Source: Apostichopus japonicus
Lineage: Eukaryota > Echinodermata > Holothuroidea > Aspidochirotida > Stichopodidae
Reading direction: 5' to 3'
Assembly (NCBI RefSeq): GCF_037975245.1
Contig: NC_092563.1
Location: 14,620,001 to 14,684,000 of the forward strand
DNA: 64,000 bases
The stretch's first letter is position 1, and the number at the start of each line of letters is the position of its first letter. Position numbers and translations under genes: made by a program. Shown here in pieces: positions 24,797 to 38,100 of the stretch. Below the pieces are notes generated by a model. That model did no database searches. It was not told the origin of the DNA and saw only the letters and a list, made by a program, of their open reading frames with translations.

Positions 24797-27700
24797 TCAT
24801 CGTACTTTTCTCCTCACTGGCTTGCTACTTGCAGAAGTAGACTTAGCTGCAGTCGGCTGGGGCCTTGTCGGGTCTTGAGCAAACGTCTGGGGAACCGGAC
24901 CGGTCCCAGCTTGACGGAGGGCCTCAGTTTGAGACTTGACTCTCGTGTCCACTTCATGTTGCACTTTTGCATTTTCCCAACCTGAAGAGAGGAATATGGG
25001 GATCACTTTAATAACTCGATGAAGAAAGAAAATGGTTATAGGCAGTTGTGATTAATGTCCTTTAATTACAATTTCGTACATCCTGCACATAGCACTACAA
25101 ATCAAAATTAGTAAGCAACTTCACAAAGGTAGATTTTTATTCAGTCACCTGAGGCTGATTATGTTACAAGGGACATTCCGGAGGCCAAAGGTGATTGGTT
25201 ATAAACAAGCATACACAAAAATGCTGGAAATTTTCAGCAAATTCAGGTCAAAATAACATCCTCTTAGCACTTTGTGTGACAAGAAATGAATCAATTTGTA
25301 TCATGAAGATATGAATTTTCAAATTTGGTGATACTTTGTTTTTGCATCTGGCAACAGCAGAGTGAATGATGTCATCACGACAATCCAACTGAAAATGTTT
25401 TTGTTTCCTTTATAAAATAACTTAATTATTCAGAGAGGAAAATAATATTTCAACCCAAACAAAAATGGCAATTTGATCAAATGATAAATAAAATGAACAT
25501 CGGTAGCTAAATGAAAAATACCAAATGTATTTACACTTCAAGCATAAATCTACAAGAAAGTTATGCTAGGAAAAGTAAAGTTTTCGAGGAATGTCGGCCA
25601 TGATGACATTACAGGCCACCCACTGCGATCTACTCTGAAGAAGAATTGATGCTTTAGCTGGTAAAAATAGGTTAACATCCAATCAGCCATATCTCGAGTT
25701 AGGGAAGTATATATTGAGATGGGGGTTTCGAATGAAAGTGTTGAATATTTTCATTTTTTAAGTTTGACATTATCTACCCACATAATATCTCTTTGTGGAA
25801 TAATCCGTACCTGATTTCAAACCTTTGAAGAAACCCTCTGACTTGGGGAGGTCAGATGGATCATGCTTGACTTTCTCGGGAATATTCAAGGCTTGCCTTA
25901 CGGATGGGATCCTCAACAGAGCTACTTGCGAAAGCGAAAAAATATTTGACGTCAACCAATAGATGAAGACTGCCTGTAACACACAGAAACAAAGATAAAA
26001 AACGTACACACAATTAGTTAATTAAGTCTTATTAATGAAGAAGCTGAAAAGATGCAAATTAAGTTATAATTGCAGGTTTGATTTCAATCTGTTTGATGGC
26101 ACTTGCTTCATGTCCATACAACAGAAAGGTTTGGGTAATCAACTTTGCAAAACTTGTGGTTTCCCAACAACATATATTCCACTGACCCCTATGTTTCTGT
26201 AAGGGGTTATAGAAGCATTACTTTAATACAAAACATACTGTTTACATGAATCATCCCCTTTCACAGCCCTGCTCCTCGCCCCCATCCCCCCCCTCCTCCG
26301 GGCATTCGTAGAAAGACCTTCTGTACAATGCATTGCTGACAACCTAAAGATACTCACTGCATTAACTTGCCTTTGGTAACAAATCCTATCATCACTTGAA
26401 GAGCAAGTGGCATTGTTTCCAGAATTGTTTTAATCTTCTCAGCCTGCACACTACTCACATCATCTTCCCTTCTTCATCACCCAGACAACCTTTGAGAGCC
26501 CCCTCTCCCAACTCTTTGGTACAATGCAATGCTGACAACCTATTGCAGTCTCCTGTGTTAACTTACCTTTGGTAATGATGCTATCAATGGTAGAATTGCA
26601 AATGGCATTATTTTCAGAACTGTCTTGATCTTCTCAGCCTGTGCACTGCTCACTCCAGCCTCAGCCCCCAGCTGATATGTAAAGAAAGTAAGAAACAAAG
26701 ATTGAAAGTAATTAGTTAACTAATTAATTAATGAGATAGCTATGTCATCATACTAGAGGAGTCACATGTCAGTTGTGAAATGTTCTCATATTAGATATCT
26801 TGAGGTACTACATTAACAAACTAAGAAGAAAAATAAACCTGGATGCATGTACATGCCTACCTACACACACGCATGCACACCACATGAACACACCCTTGCA
26901 TACATAAATACACATGGACAGACATACATCTGCACATAAACATACATACCTCAACACACGCCAAGGCACACATGTTTGTATTACATTCAGACCGAGGACC
27001 GCATTGTATTTTCCATTGTTCAAATCCACGTACCCTAACCTTAACAATACCCCATACAATAGAATTCTTCCGAGAACGTGGTGATTTTTTAGAAATCACA
27101 ACCGAAGACCTGGAATTCTTTTGTTCAAGTCCTCGGTCAGATAGCAAAACAAACGCATACATACACACACATCCACATACAAACACACATGTCTACACCC
27201 AAACACTCACCCAAACATATTCTCATGAATACTTATCAACACACAGATATGAACACATGCCACTGCATACATGCTCATGTGTGTGTTAAAAGTAGTTGTG
27301 ATTTACACACATATACATACGTACAAGTCACAACTTCTGTACCTGCATACACACTACAGAAATACACAATAAATAATTGCCTGCTCTAAGTAAGCAACAG
27401 TGACTCTCATGAAATGACATTAAGCAGCTCATTACAAGATAAGGTCCCATATGGTGACATAAATTAGACTGACCTGTATGACAGCAAACATGGATAAACT
27501 AGCGAGCACAGGGAGGGCGTAGTATGGGTCGGCTGTGGTCAAATCCGTGAACCAGGACAAGCCGCCCACTGTCATACTCTCCACAGGAAGCTGGGCCATC
27601 CCTCTCAGACCGATGAAAAACGAAATGAAAACTGGCGCCTGCATGGGGACAAATACCAAAATCGTAAAATCAAGTGAGTTTGACTAATCAAAGCAACCCT

Positions 27701-30700
27701 CCCTCTTCTCCCACCCCCTCTCCCTGAACTCAATATCTCACTTCAATTCTTTATACTAGCAAGATTGCATAAATCTATGCTTCTAGTCTTCAAGCTACTG
27801 TATCCATTGACAAATTACCAAGTACTGTACCCTATTGACCCCCCCCCCACTTATTTCCGAAATAGCAAATGTGCCCTAATGGCAAATAAAATGTGCCCCT
27901 TTGATGAAGAACTGTCTTTTGGATATCTTTTAAATTTTTTTAAATTATTCACGTGCACCATCATAGTATTGATAGCATACTAACACATCATATATATTTA
28001 AGTGATATGGCCGGTGTGTATCGGTTTATAGCATAACGAGTCGTGTTTGTGGAATGAGAAAGTGCCCCTCTGATGTTGTGCCCCGCCCTCCACTTTTTGA
28101 AAGCTTCCTACCCCCCTGCTATTGACTAACTTATGTGCAGAAACAATGTGCAAAACAAAACCAATAACTGAGGCAGATTTGTAGTGAATCTGTATTCTCT
28201 CTTATTGTAGCACAACTACCGATGCTTGTACTCACCCAAAGGGATCATCATAATTCCTTCCCATATTTGGGCCATTCTGTAAATCTAGCATAGTCTAGAG
28301 ACTAGAGTAAGACTGCAAGATTGAGCCTTAATTTAGACTAGAATTAAACAATCTTGGGCAGTGTGGAAACAAATCTCACGGCGATGATTGTCTTTTAAAA
28401 GTGAACACTTTTCTAATCTGACTTTAGCACCGAAATATACCCATGTACATATTATTAACTAAAAGTATGAATCCTTGCCTGTACGAGAACACCGACGAGT
28501 GTTTTGAGAGGATTGACGTCGTGTTTCTTCACAAACCTCTGCAGTTCCATGTTACGTTTTGTCACTGTCGCAAGAAAACAGTAAAAAAGCAGAAAGAAGT
28601 CATGAAACACAAGAATGGTCGTCTCTCATTAGTTTCTCATAAATATCTTGTGTGAAAGTAAGTGGGCCTGAGGTTTCGATCCTAGCAAGATCTTCTTCAG
28701 AGGCTGAATGACAAGTAACAGTAACAGAAGGGACAAATACACACACACAGAATACAGACAGGTTAATGAGCATGGTGAACACAAAGAGATAGATGTAAGA
28801 GGATTAGTAGACAAGGGATGGAGAGAAGAAAGAAACCAACAGGGGGAGGAGGATAGGTAGGAGTAAAACTCATAAATATCTTATTAGAAGTCTTTCATAT
28901 TGGTAGTGATGGTCAAAACACAAACTGTAGGAAATTTTTGTTTGAAAATTGATATCACATTTATCAGAAGCAAGTGATTACAGTTATCCGCTGAATATTT
29001 TAGGCTATGCTGTCATTTAAATGCTGAGCATGTCCCTCAAACATGGACAGCTCAACCACACTCAGTAGTAACAGGCATTAGTTTGTCTAAACAGGATAGA
29101 CCAAATTTCACACTATGTCAACAATTTCAAAGTATGATATCATAATTATCAAGAGCAGTTTGAGGGAAGTTATCCACTGCATCTTTCAATTCATGCTTCG
29201 GCAGAAAAAGACCTTTAGTGTAGTCTGAGATGTGTCTATTCACACACAAAAGTCTGAGATGTGTCAATTTACACACCAAATTGCAATCTCGTCTGTCTAA
29301 AATACGCCATATTGACACAGACACGCTAGTGGTAGTGAATGCAAGGCTGACTATGATTTCAGGTGTGTGTGTTGGCGTAAACTGTCATGCTCCTCATTGA
29401 ACATTTTACTTCCAGGTAGACCGGCACCTCTTGAGGTATGGATATATTCTGCCAGTAGCAACGTGTACAAACACGGCTGGCCATAGCTTACTTTCAAACT
29501 GGTTACCCGACTGCCGAGCCTCGTTCATCTTCTTTGTGAGTTTCTGAAAGGTCGGCATGACGTTGCTCAACCGGATGGATGCACGCTGATTCTTGACTAT
29601 TACAGGAAACATTACACAACGAGCGATGACGGTAGCTGGAGGAGGATGGAAATTTAAAAACTTGTAGGATGGAAGCAGATTTAAGCAATAAAAGGCTTAG
29701 AAAATAATAAAAAGAGACAGGCTGAAAATGAAAAGAATATAATGATGAGATAGTTGAAATTGCAAAATATCATCCATCGCCAAGATTCACTGGGTCAATT
29801 ATTCTCTACAAACCTGGTGCAATATTTTCACAGCACTAATCTCTACCCCCTTCCCTTTTATTGCCTTGTTCATTTTCCACATGACCATTCTTATTACTTA
29901 GGTCTTATACAAGTAAACAGCCGAAAATGACAGGGAAATTATGAACAAAGTTGAAGAAAGAAGAAAAAAGAAACTGTTTAGTCAGAACAGGGTTCAAATA
30001 TCATTCTGGCATATTTTTTAGGGGACATTTATTTCAGGTCCTGGAAATAAAAAGATGTGTCTAACAATTTTTTTTGGTCTGAAAAGCAAGACTTTCCTTG
30101 TGAATCTCCTTGGGACAATTACTTAATTTACGGTACCAGCACCCAGTCCCATACCCGTCATAAAATACTTTTAATCTTGTTGGATAACTGACTATGCAGT
30201 TCAGACTACACCCCTGAGGGAACGGTCAGATTTTCAGATAGACAAGCAGAACATCTTAAACTTGGCCCTGGATATGAGAATTCAACTTCAAACGTATTAT
30301 CCATACCAGTTATAATTGTTGCCCACCAGGGTAATCCAGCTGACATGTGTAGAAACTCAAAACATGATTGTAACAATCCTACTGGCGTGTATCCGCCTAA
30401 TCCAAGCTCCGTGAAAGGAATTTCTTGTACGGGCTGCAGGATGTCCTGAGCTGTGGTAGAGAGGGATGCGACATCTGAAATTTCGGTCGCGGAGTAATTT
30501 GTTATTTCTACCGCTGAGTCTGTAAGAGTCTCGCTCTGTGAGATGAGAAGAAAAAACCAACGAACAAATTCTTTTTGAGTTCCTTCTGTCTTTCATATAC
30601 ACTTCGCCACAGGCAATGGTGTTGTAAACAAATTTACCGTTGCTGTGGCCCCGTGGACATAGGTGGTGGCAATTGAAGCAATGAGGCTTAGCAATCGGGA

Positions 30701-32623
30701 GGTTGCGGGTTTGATACCCGGCCGGGTCATAGTGAGGTGGGTTTTTCCATCCAAAGAGCAATCTACAATTTTCACATGGGAGCTGATTTTCTAAATTGAA
30801 AAAGGATTCCAAATTTGAGTTAAAATGTTGAATTGGAAGCCACCCTAAGGGTAAGTTGTAATCCATAAGCACTTGCGGGTTTCTCCCACATTGGTGGTTG
30901 CTTAAACATCGTAAAAATAACTGCTGATTTGAGAAACAAAGTGGTAAGCTGTTCAACACTTCTTTCACACTGTGCTAAAAGGAATTATTTAATGATTACA
31001 TTTGAAGAACAACTCTGTGATTTAAATCCCCCCCCCCCCCAAAGAGGCTAAAAAACTGCAAAACATAAGCTTTCTGATCACTGCAGACTAAAAGTGCCAT
31101 TGGCTGTTGCATCAAAGGTCATTATCTATTGCAGCTTATTATATGATTGAAGGAAAATGATTTGCACTTACTGACATTTTAAAGCCCTTTATCATGATAA
31201 ACACAAATATTGTTCCTGGCACGAAGCATAAACACATTTTACAGTAAAACACCACAAAACAATTTTATACAGGTAGATACAGTATTGCTTCAATTCTGAC
31301 CACAGCAGCACTGCTTGTGAAAATACGTTTGTAGAGAGATGAAGAATGCATACATATATTGATACTTACATCAGAAGTACTGTATGAATGTGCACAAATG
31401 ACAGGTAATATTTTCCCTTGAACGTTCTTTCCTTGATGACCAAACTGCAGCAATATTCCACGAGAGTGATTGGTTCCAGTCAGCCATCTATGACAGTGTA
31501 ATCTCTGTCAAAAGAAACAGCAGCATTGTTATGAATGAAGGACCTTGCTTCCAGGACACAAGAATTTATTTAAAGATTTCACTGCTAGCATCCCAAAAAC
31601 ATGTGGCCATCATGATAGGCATTGGTTTTTGTAAGTTTATAACATAATTTTATAATGCAGTCTTACACCAAAACTTAGACAAAACAATCTGTATTTTTGT
31701 ATGTCTGTCGCTCGATTTCATTCAAATTTACTGAAACTTTATACTTGTATCATCTTCTCTTTCATGGTGAGGATATGTTAATCTCTATCCAACTCACTGA
31801 AATATGAAAAGAATAAGAAATGTTTCTCTTTTAGAGTTACATGTATTATCCATCCTCATACAGTCTGTAGCTTAAGGTGACCATATATTATCTGGAAATT
31901 CTCGGGACATGATATTGATGTTGTTCCTCAGCCCTCCACCGGCCCCCACCTCCCATGTTGATATCTTTGGTTTGTACCTACAAAATGTTGCATGTTGAAC
32001 AAGAGGGCTAAGTGGCATTTTGATGTTCTCTCACTCTCAGTGTTTTGGTGGTCTTTTTTTCATGATGATGTTCAAATACTCCAGTTTAGAAGAAACATGT
32101 ATTTTGTCCAATATGGAAGTCTCGATAAACTTGATGATCATGTGTTGCCTCCGCTGAGCTATGAATAAACTTGTCAACATGAGCAATTTCATAACTTACA
32201 ATACATGTAGGCTACCACCTTACTAGTTAGGTTCAAGCTTACTCTAGCCTAGCTAAGACCGGGAGGCCAAACTGGTAAAATTAATATTATTCAGGGCCTT
32301 TTCATATTCCTGGGACAGTATATACAGTAAAGTCCGATTGCTCCCTTCGTCTTGCCACCTTACTGTTGCCTAGGCTAGCCTAGATCTACATTGCCGCCTA
32401 GACCTGCCCGTAATAAGATTAGGCCTAACCCTTCTGTGGGATTAACGTTGAACCTATGGTCATGTTAGCTCTCTTAAAAAAAAAAAAAACATACGTTTAC
32501 GTTGGAAAAATGTCTGCTTTTCACTTCTCTCACTGGGACACTTCTCAATCTCACTGTTCGTCTGACACTGTAAAGAAGTAATCTGTGGAGAACTTCACGT
32601 TGAAGTAACCTGTGGGTCGCCAT
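24797..32623 (-). CDS. OXA1L: Mitochondrial inner-membrane insertase OXA1L, 9 coding exons
   Basis: OXA1L inserts mitochondrially made and some imported proteins into the inner membrane and belongs to the YidC/Oxa1/Alb3 family. Coding exons: 32623-32501, 31504-31370, 30535-30307, 29635-29492, 28564-28479, 27638-27474, 26671-26567, 25973-25811, 24981-24797. All phases agree, giving 444 aa (the human protein is 435). Residues 1-41 are rich in Arg and Leu with no acidic run, as in a matrix-targeting peptide. GLGGYTPVGLLQ (131-142) and LPWWATIIT (154-162) lead into the first of five membrane segments (about 153-175, 232-254, 279-296, 315-328, 330-350). QAPVFISFFIGLRGMA and FIYWLTSNIFSLSQ are family signatures. 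The C-terminus ends in a basic tail (KPVRRKVR), consistent with ribosome binding. Intron 5 uses a GC donor (CAG|GCAAGG), and the joined protein matches the family exactly there. The start ATG lies in AAAATGGCG. Confidence 0.93.
26371..26458 (-). pseudogene. Decayed tandem copy of OXA1L exon 7
   Basis: This segment of intron 7 repeats exon 7 (26671-26567) with flanking intron, offset by about 196 bp. Its 29 codons begin VSSVQAEKIKTILETMP, against VSSAQAEKIKTVLKIMP in the real exon. It has no internal stop. However, the copy has one extra base before its 3' border, its donor is GC (AAAG|GCAAGT), an in-frame TGA lies just upstream, and no pyrimidine-rich acceptor is visible. Splicing it in would break the frame, so it is best read as a dead duplicate exon. 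Confidence 0.75.
26860..27260 (+). repeat. CA-rich simple sequence around a foldback
   Basis: ACACAT/ACATACA-rich sequence fills both sides of a 147-bp foldback (26991-27137; ends ACCGAGGAC and GTCCTCGGT, inner hairpin GTGATTT..AAATCAC at 27081-27099). It lies in OXA1L intron 6. Confidence 0.7.
28660..28860 (-). mobile_element. Possible retroelement tail with hammerhead-like core
   Basis: On the minus strand 28700-28673 reads CTGAAGA, then a GATCTT-GCT-AGGATC hairpin, then GAAAC. Hammerhead ribozymes have CTGATGA, stem II, GAAA, so one core base differs. Penelope-like elements carry such ribozymes. Flanking stems were not established, so the call is tentative. Confidence 0.25.
30635..30975 (+). 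mobile_element. tRNA-derived SINE-like sequence
   Basis: A pol III A-box-like word (TGTGGCCCCGTGG) is followed about 60 bp later by a B-box-like word (GGGTTTGATACCC) and CGGCCGGGTCA. A body with GGTGGGTTTTTCCATCC follows. This layout is that of tRNA-headed SINEs. It lies in intron 2 of OXA1L. The right end is uncertain. Confidence 0.5.
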
Positions 32624-33460
32624 TTTGCTGTGATCAGTTTCTTGCGATTAGAGACTTGCGATACCCAAAGAGCGCCACCGAAATTGTAGTCACATCTTGC
32701 GACGTTTGGGACAATCCTCAGTTTTTGAACTCGTTCTGCAACATATAGGACCGCAAATATCGGAGGAAACAGGGTCGGATGGAACCTATATGGATGTGCC
32801 AGGGGCGAATGAAGGATGTTACAAAGGAGGGGTGTGGACGTGTGGTCCTTGAAGCCCATTCCCATGTGGGGTGATCTAGGGGTCCTCCACCAGGAATAAA
32901 ATCACAATTTGTGGGTGCGTGTTTGTGTGTGTTGAAAAGAGGTATACACCCTGCAAGTTAACAGGACTTATTTGATAGATTTAAAAATCTCTCACTGAAC
33001 CAAATCCCCAGACTGTCTAGATGAAATGTAACCTGCCCACCCCCTCCCCCCAAACTTTGCGCTCGCCACTGGCCTATATTTTAATGGTTTAAACCTGATC
33101 TTGGCATGTTACAAGTTGAAAATGGTCAGAATTTTTGAGGTTTAGTCTCTTCCGAATCTTTCACTGATTTCGACAAATCTACGTTGTAACTTGTTCATTA
33201 TACCCCTTCTCCAATCTGAGGCAAGTTTATGTGCCGAGTCTACACGTTCGATCCAGCTCACAAATCATCTTTTGTTCCTATGTACCTGTATATATATTGT
33301 TACAATTCAACCACCATCTGTTCTTGCTGAGTGCCATATAGTGATTCTTCACTCATTAACACTGTTATGGCGTATGTCTAATACTGAGATAAACTATCAG
33401 TGTCTATGTCCAGCTTTCAAAGGATCGTTTAATCGAGTTTAAACTAATGTCACAATAAAA

Positions 33461-33690
33461 TCATCTTATTAAGTAACTTTCTTTTCTATTTGCTAAATCA
33501 TCTTTCTCTTCTATCTGCTGTACCGTTAAAGTTTCATCCACCTCAAAGGCCCCCCTGGCCCCCTCTCTTTCAGAGCTTGCGGACAACGCTGATGTTTTTC
33601 GTTTAATGGACAAAGATGGTATTGTCATCAGGATAACAATAGCAAACAAAGACAATAAAGCATAAGCACAAAAGAGATTGATAGCATTAA
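33461..33690 (-). other. Unassigned candidate terminal exon with membrane segment
   Basis: An open frame without an ATG near its start reads AINLFCAYALLSLFAIVIL and a few more hydrophobic residues, then a charged tail (IKRK, then EREGARGAFEVDETL, ending ESYLIR and a stop). A possible acceptor (ATCTAG) opens it in phase 1, but its pyrimidine tract is poor. It resembles a last exon of a membrane protein. No family is recognised, and it may be chance. Confidence 0.25.
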
Positions 33691-34447
33691 CTACTAGATT
33701 TTATTTTTAGTAATTCTCTTTAATAATAGGTAATAATACAAAGTAGGTTCCCAGGAAATAATATTTACATGAAGCCAACACTAATTAAACCACATTAACT
33801 AATAAATGGCATAATTTCCACTTGTTTTCGTTTACTGACTGAGCAAAAAAAAGAAAAAAAGATTGTATTACACATGAAATATATATTTTAGTACTTAAAA
33901 ATTTAATGTAGATGATTTTCACTTTTGAAACGCCTCAGTTGAATGCTGAACCATATTTGCATATTCTGAAATCTGAAAGATTGACAAAATAATCGGGAAT
34001 TGGGCGTGTATATGCATAGAGGTATTGTTGCATTGCAACATACTATAAAATGGCATCATTCTATTTTGATGAGGAACAATTCACAACCGTTACCACAGCA
34101 ACCATCTACTTATTCCATATCTGCACCCCATTCGATGATACTGTTATATTGTACTCCACTGTACTCCATTTATTGATGCTACTTTATTTATCAGTGAATC
34201 TTAGTTTTTGCAAACTATAATTTTTATTTTGAATTACAGACAAAAATGCTTTCAACAGTTTACAAGTTACTGTTTAAAGGTTTACAAAGTTACAGTAAGG
34301 TAATATACAAACTTGCAGAATTGTGAATTTTTCACAAATTACATCAAATTTGGTCCTGTGACTCTCTGTTCACATTTTTGAGTTAGGATGACGTCTGACA
34401 ACTTTTGACTAAACAGTGCTACGTCTTTAAAAGATACCCTGGTGTTT

Positions 34448-35090
34448 CCATCTGAACAGTGCAAACTGGCTGCACGGTATAACCTACAAAGTCTGAACAA
34501 CTGGTGTCAAATAGATATCATACACTGATAGTCGGAACTGTTGAAAATCTATGACGGATACAGTGGAGTCGGAACAGTGTAAACTCTATGACAGGAATCA
34601 TACACTGTACGCCAGAACAGTGCAAACTGTACGACAAAAATCATACACTATTTATCAAAACAGTTCAAACTCTATGCCGGGCATCATGCACTGTTAGTGA
34701 AAACAGTGCAAACTCTATGACAAGAATCACGTTCTGTTAGTCTGAACAGTGCAAACTCTCTGAGAGGAATCCAGCAATGTAAGTCTGAACAGTTAAACAC
34801 TCTAACACAAATCATACACTGTTAGTCTGAACAGTGCAAACTCTATGACAGGCATCATGCAGTTAGTGAAAACAGTGCAAACTCTATGACGGGAATCACA
34901 CAGTTAGTCAGAACAGTTGATCAACTCTATGACAGGGAGCATACACTGTTAGTCAGAAGTATGCAAAATTGTGACCAGAATCATGCAGTATAGTCTGAAC
35001 TGTTGAAATTCTCTGACAGGAATCGTGCACTGTTAGTTGGAAGTGTGCAAATTTGGACCAGAATCATGCACTGTCAATTCTTAATTATTA
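34448..35090 (+). repeat. Degenerate tandem array of about 43-bp hairpin-prone units
   Basis: About 15-17 units resemble GAACAGTGCAAACTCTATGA, then CAGGAATCATGCACTGTTAG. Each unit's ends, AACAGTGCA and TGCACTGTT, are inverted copies, so single units can fold. Units vary in length and sequence. The array lies between OXA1L and the last PIP4P-family exon. Confidence 0.85.
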
Positions 35091-35199
35091 CAAGTCTCGG
35101 ACAGCCTGACGGGAATTCATGAGCTGAATAGTTTAAACAGTGCACAAACTGTCAAACAAATATCATGCACTAATTTCTGAAATAGAGAGCTATTCAATT

Positions 35200-38100
35200 T
35201 CTCTGAGCTGTTAGTCCAACTAAAACTAGTTCTCTGGTAAGATGTCACACCATGATGCACAGAGACAACTATTCCAATAGATCATTCTGAACATTTATCT
35301 GAATGTGAAAGCTCTCACAAACTCATAGGTAAATTATCTTTGTCGTCACTTATTCCTGTTATGCAGACCTTATTTGTCAATAAAGTAGAGTACACACTTT
35401 ATAAACAGTAGGGTAGATATGACTCACCTTGTATGAAATTATGTCTTCTTCATTCTGTTTTTTACCTTTTACTACTTTCTTTGTGAGAGCTAATGAAAAA
35501 CATAAAAAACCCCTCTGCAAATTTATTTTTCAACTTTTTTTGGGGGGGGGGGGGCTGGGGGAGGGAACCATGAGATATTCCTTTATTCCTTAGTGCTATA
35601 TATAAGGCTATGATAAACAAAATCCTTGCAAAATTCACAAAATATTTAACATGAATGTCATTAAGGGTATTACAAACCATCTATACATAATTTTGAAAGA
35701 AAAAACACCTTCATTCCTTAGCACAATTAGAAACTTTTTATTCAGAAAAAAATTAAAAAATTACTATTCACCTTCGAAGAATATGTTTAACAGTATGCTC
35801 GGGCCACACACACCCTTTAATACAACATACTATTCAAGTTAATACACTTTTAAAGCAAAAAGACATTTTTACACAACCGTGAAGCGTATACGGATAGAAT
35901 AATTCTGCTATTTACAAGCATTTTTTTCCCCTCTTAATAATGTACTAAGAAATACAATATTAAACATCTTATATTCCATAAACTTATCTATGTTGCTATT
36001 TATCAATTCAAGAGATATATTGTAAGGCCATTAGTGTGGATTTATGTCCACACAACACACATAAATTAGCTGAGGCCATTTTGAAGATATCACTTGCCTC
36101 ATCAAAATACAACCACTTTAAAAAAAAAAAGGGTAATTTTTCTTTTTCACTTAAATCAGGACTGCATATGGTCGACATATGTGCACCCGTGCATTAGCCT
36201 AAACCTCACCCACACATGCATTCACTGTGGTATTTTTCATGAATACTTAGGGTGCGACGACTTAATTTTGTAGGCGATTCAAACTTAATACATCTTCAAT
36301 AACAGATTCAGTCACGTTCTGGTAACTTCACCAATAAACAACACGATGCGACCAGTCTGAAGTTTATAGTTTAACATTACAAGATGGTCACATTATCCAC
36401 TCGAGACATCAAATTTAAAGATTTTGGTCTACTTTTTAGTCATGAAAATAAAACGATCCACTCCTCTGACACACAAAGTGCTTTACCCCCTCAATTACTC
36501 CATATTATGGAATCAATATATCTTCAAGGATCCAGGAGGCAACGATTTCAACCGGACAACTACTAGATTGTCAGTTAAATCCTACTTCATACTTTCATCC
36601 TTTGGTCTTCCTACTAAAAAGTGCTCGAATTCAAACCCATTTATGATATAGTTTGGTTCTAAAATGGTTTAATAAGTCAGTGATCACCTGACCCAGCCCA
36701 TAAACATGTTGCGTCATCACATCGATTCAATATTTAATGTTAAAAATGTACTTTTCCGTCCCAAACGTCTATTACATTTGTGTCCTCTGCTTTCCTTTTA
36801 AAGTCTGGCTGAAACCAACGGAAAGTATCTGAAAGACAAAGTTTGTTGACGCTTTCCTTCGTTTAACACTAGAGTATGCTTAACATTTAGCTTAATATGT
36901 GACCCTTATCATAATTAATATGTGCAGAAGATTGAAAAATTATTATGTATATTGTTCTTGTTCACAGATTTAAATTTTTTTTCTTATTTGATAGAAAGAA
37001 AAACCTGAATCTTTCCTTTGTTTTAATCTCAGCATTTATGAATCGATAAAAACGCAACCTGGAGGAATTTTTCCTGTTGGCTCGTACTACACTACATAAC
37101 GACTTTAGATAACGACCTATCCAACTACACCGCTTTTGTCTCGATCGATGTAGAGAGAGGAAAAATGGCAGTAATTATGTGCATCTGGAACCATAACCCA
37201 CAGAAATATATACATATATATAGAGAGCGAGAAATGTTACCATTTGTAAGTTTAAGTACAGCACTGCATTATTAAAAGCAATCTTCTTCACTGTTTGTTG
37301 ATAGATGCAAGCTATACGATATGCAATGCACTTCTAATTTGGGTAATTCCTAGACATTTGACATGTCATTTTTGAGGAAAGAAACATGATTTTTGTCACC
37401 CTCTCTAGCAGTTATGTCAACTGGAAATATAAGAAAAAAGGTCATTGTCTCGATTGCCGAGAAATATTCCACTGCCACCCAAAAAAATTCCACTTGAAAA
37501 GCAAGATCGTTGTGACAATATTTCATTAACTTCCCCCCGCTGCTGTGATACTTATTTGAGAAAACCTTTTTCTGACAATTATCGGGCGAAGAAAAGTCGA
37601 TTGAATGAAACAGAAGAAGAAGAAGAAAACCACAAAGCAGTTGACCTACTCAAATTGAATACTGTTGTAGAGTATCACAAACATGATTAAGTCAAATGTA
37701 AATGTTTACAAGAAGTAAAACTGTTGAAAATTATAAAAAACAAAAGTGTCAAATTTCTTTCCACGTTATTATACTCTGAACAGAAATGTCTATTAGTTCA
37801 TATTCCTCAGAAGCTCTTTTCGACTCCATTCCTGTCAACCCCTGCCCCATCCCCCCCTCCTTCCATCCCTTCTTGAACTCCACAGTACAAAACCGGCGAG
37901 TAAGCCATCCGATACATTTTGAACTGAAGTTAGATTTTCATCTCCAATTTTCTCTCTATTTTCCTTCTAAGGAGAACACACATTTTGCCACTGAATGAGA
38001 GCTTGGATGATCGTGCCAGCGAGGGAAAGTGCAGTTGTTGCGCTGAGACAGAGGAGTTTACTGGTACCACTATAAATATCAAGCCAAACAGTTTCTCCTT

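Noticed and set aside
30357-30968. 203-codon minus-strand frame
   Set aside because: It overlaps OXA1L exon 3 in the wrong frame, then runs into a SINE-like repeat. It starts at GTG.
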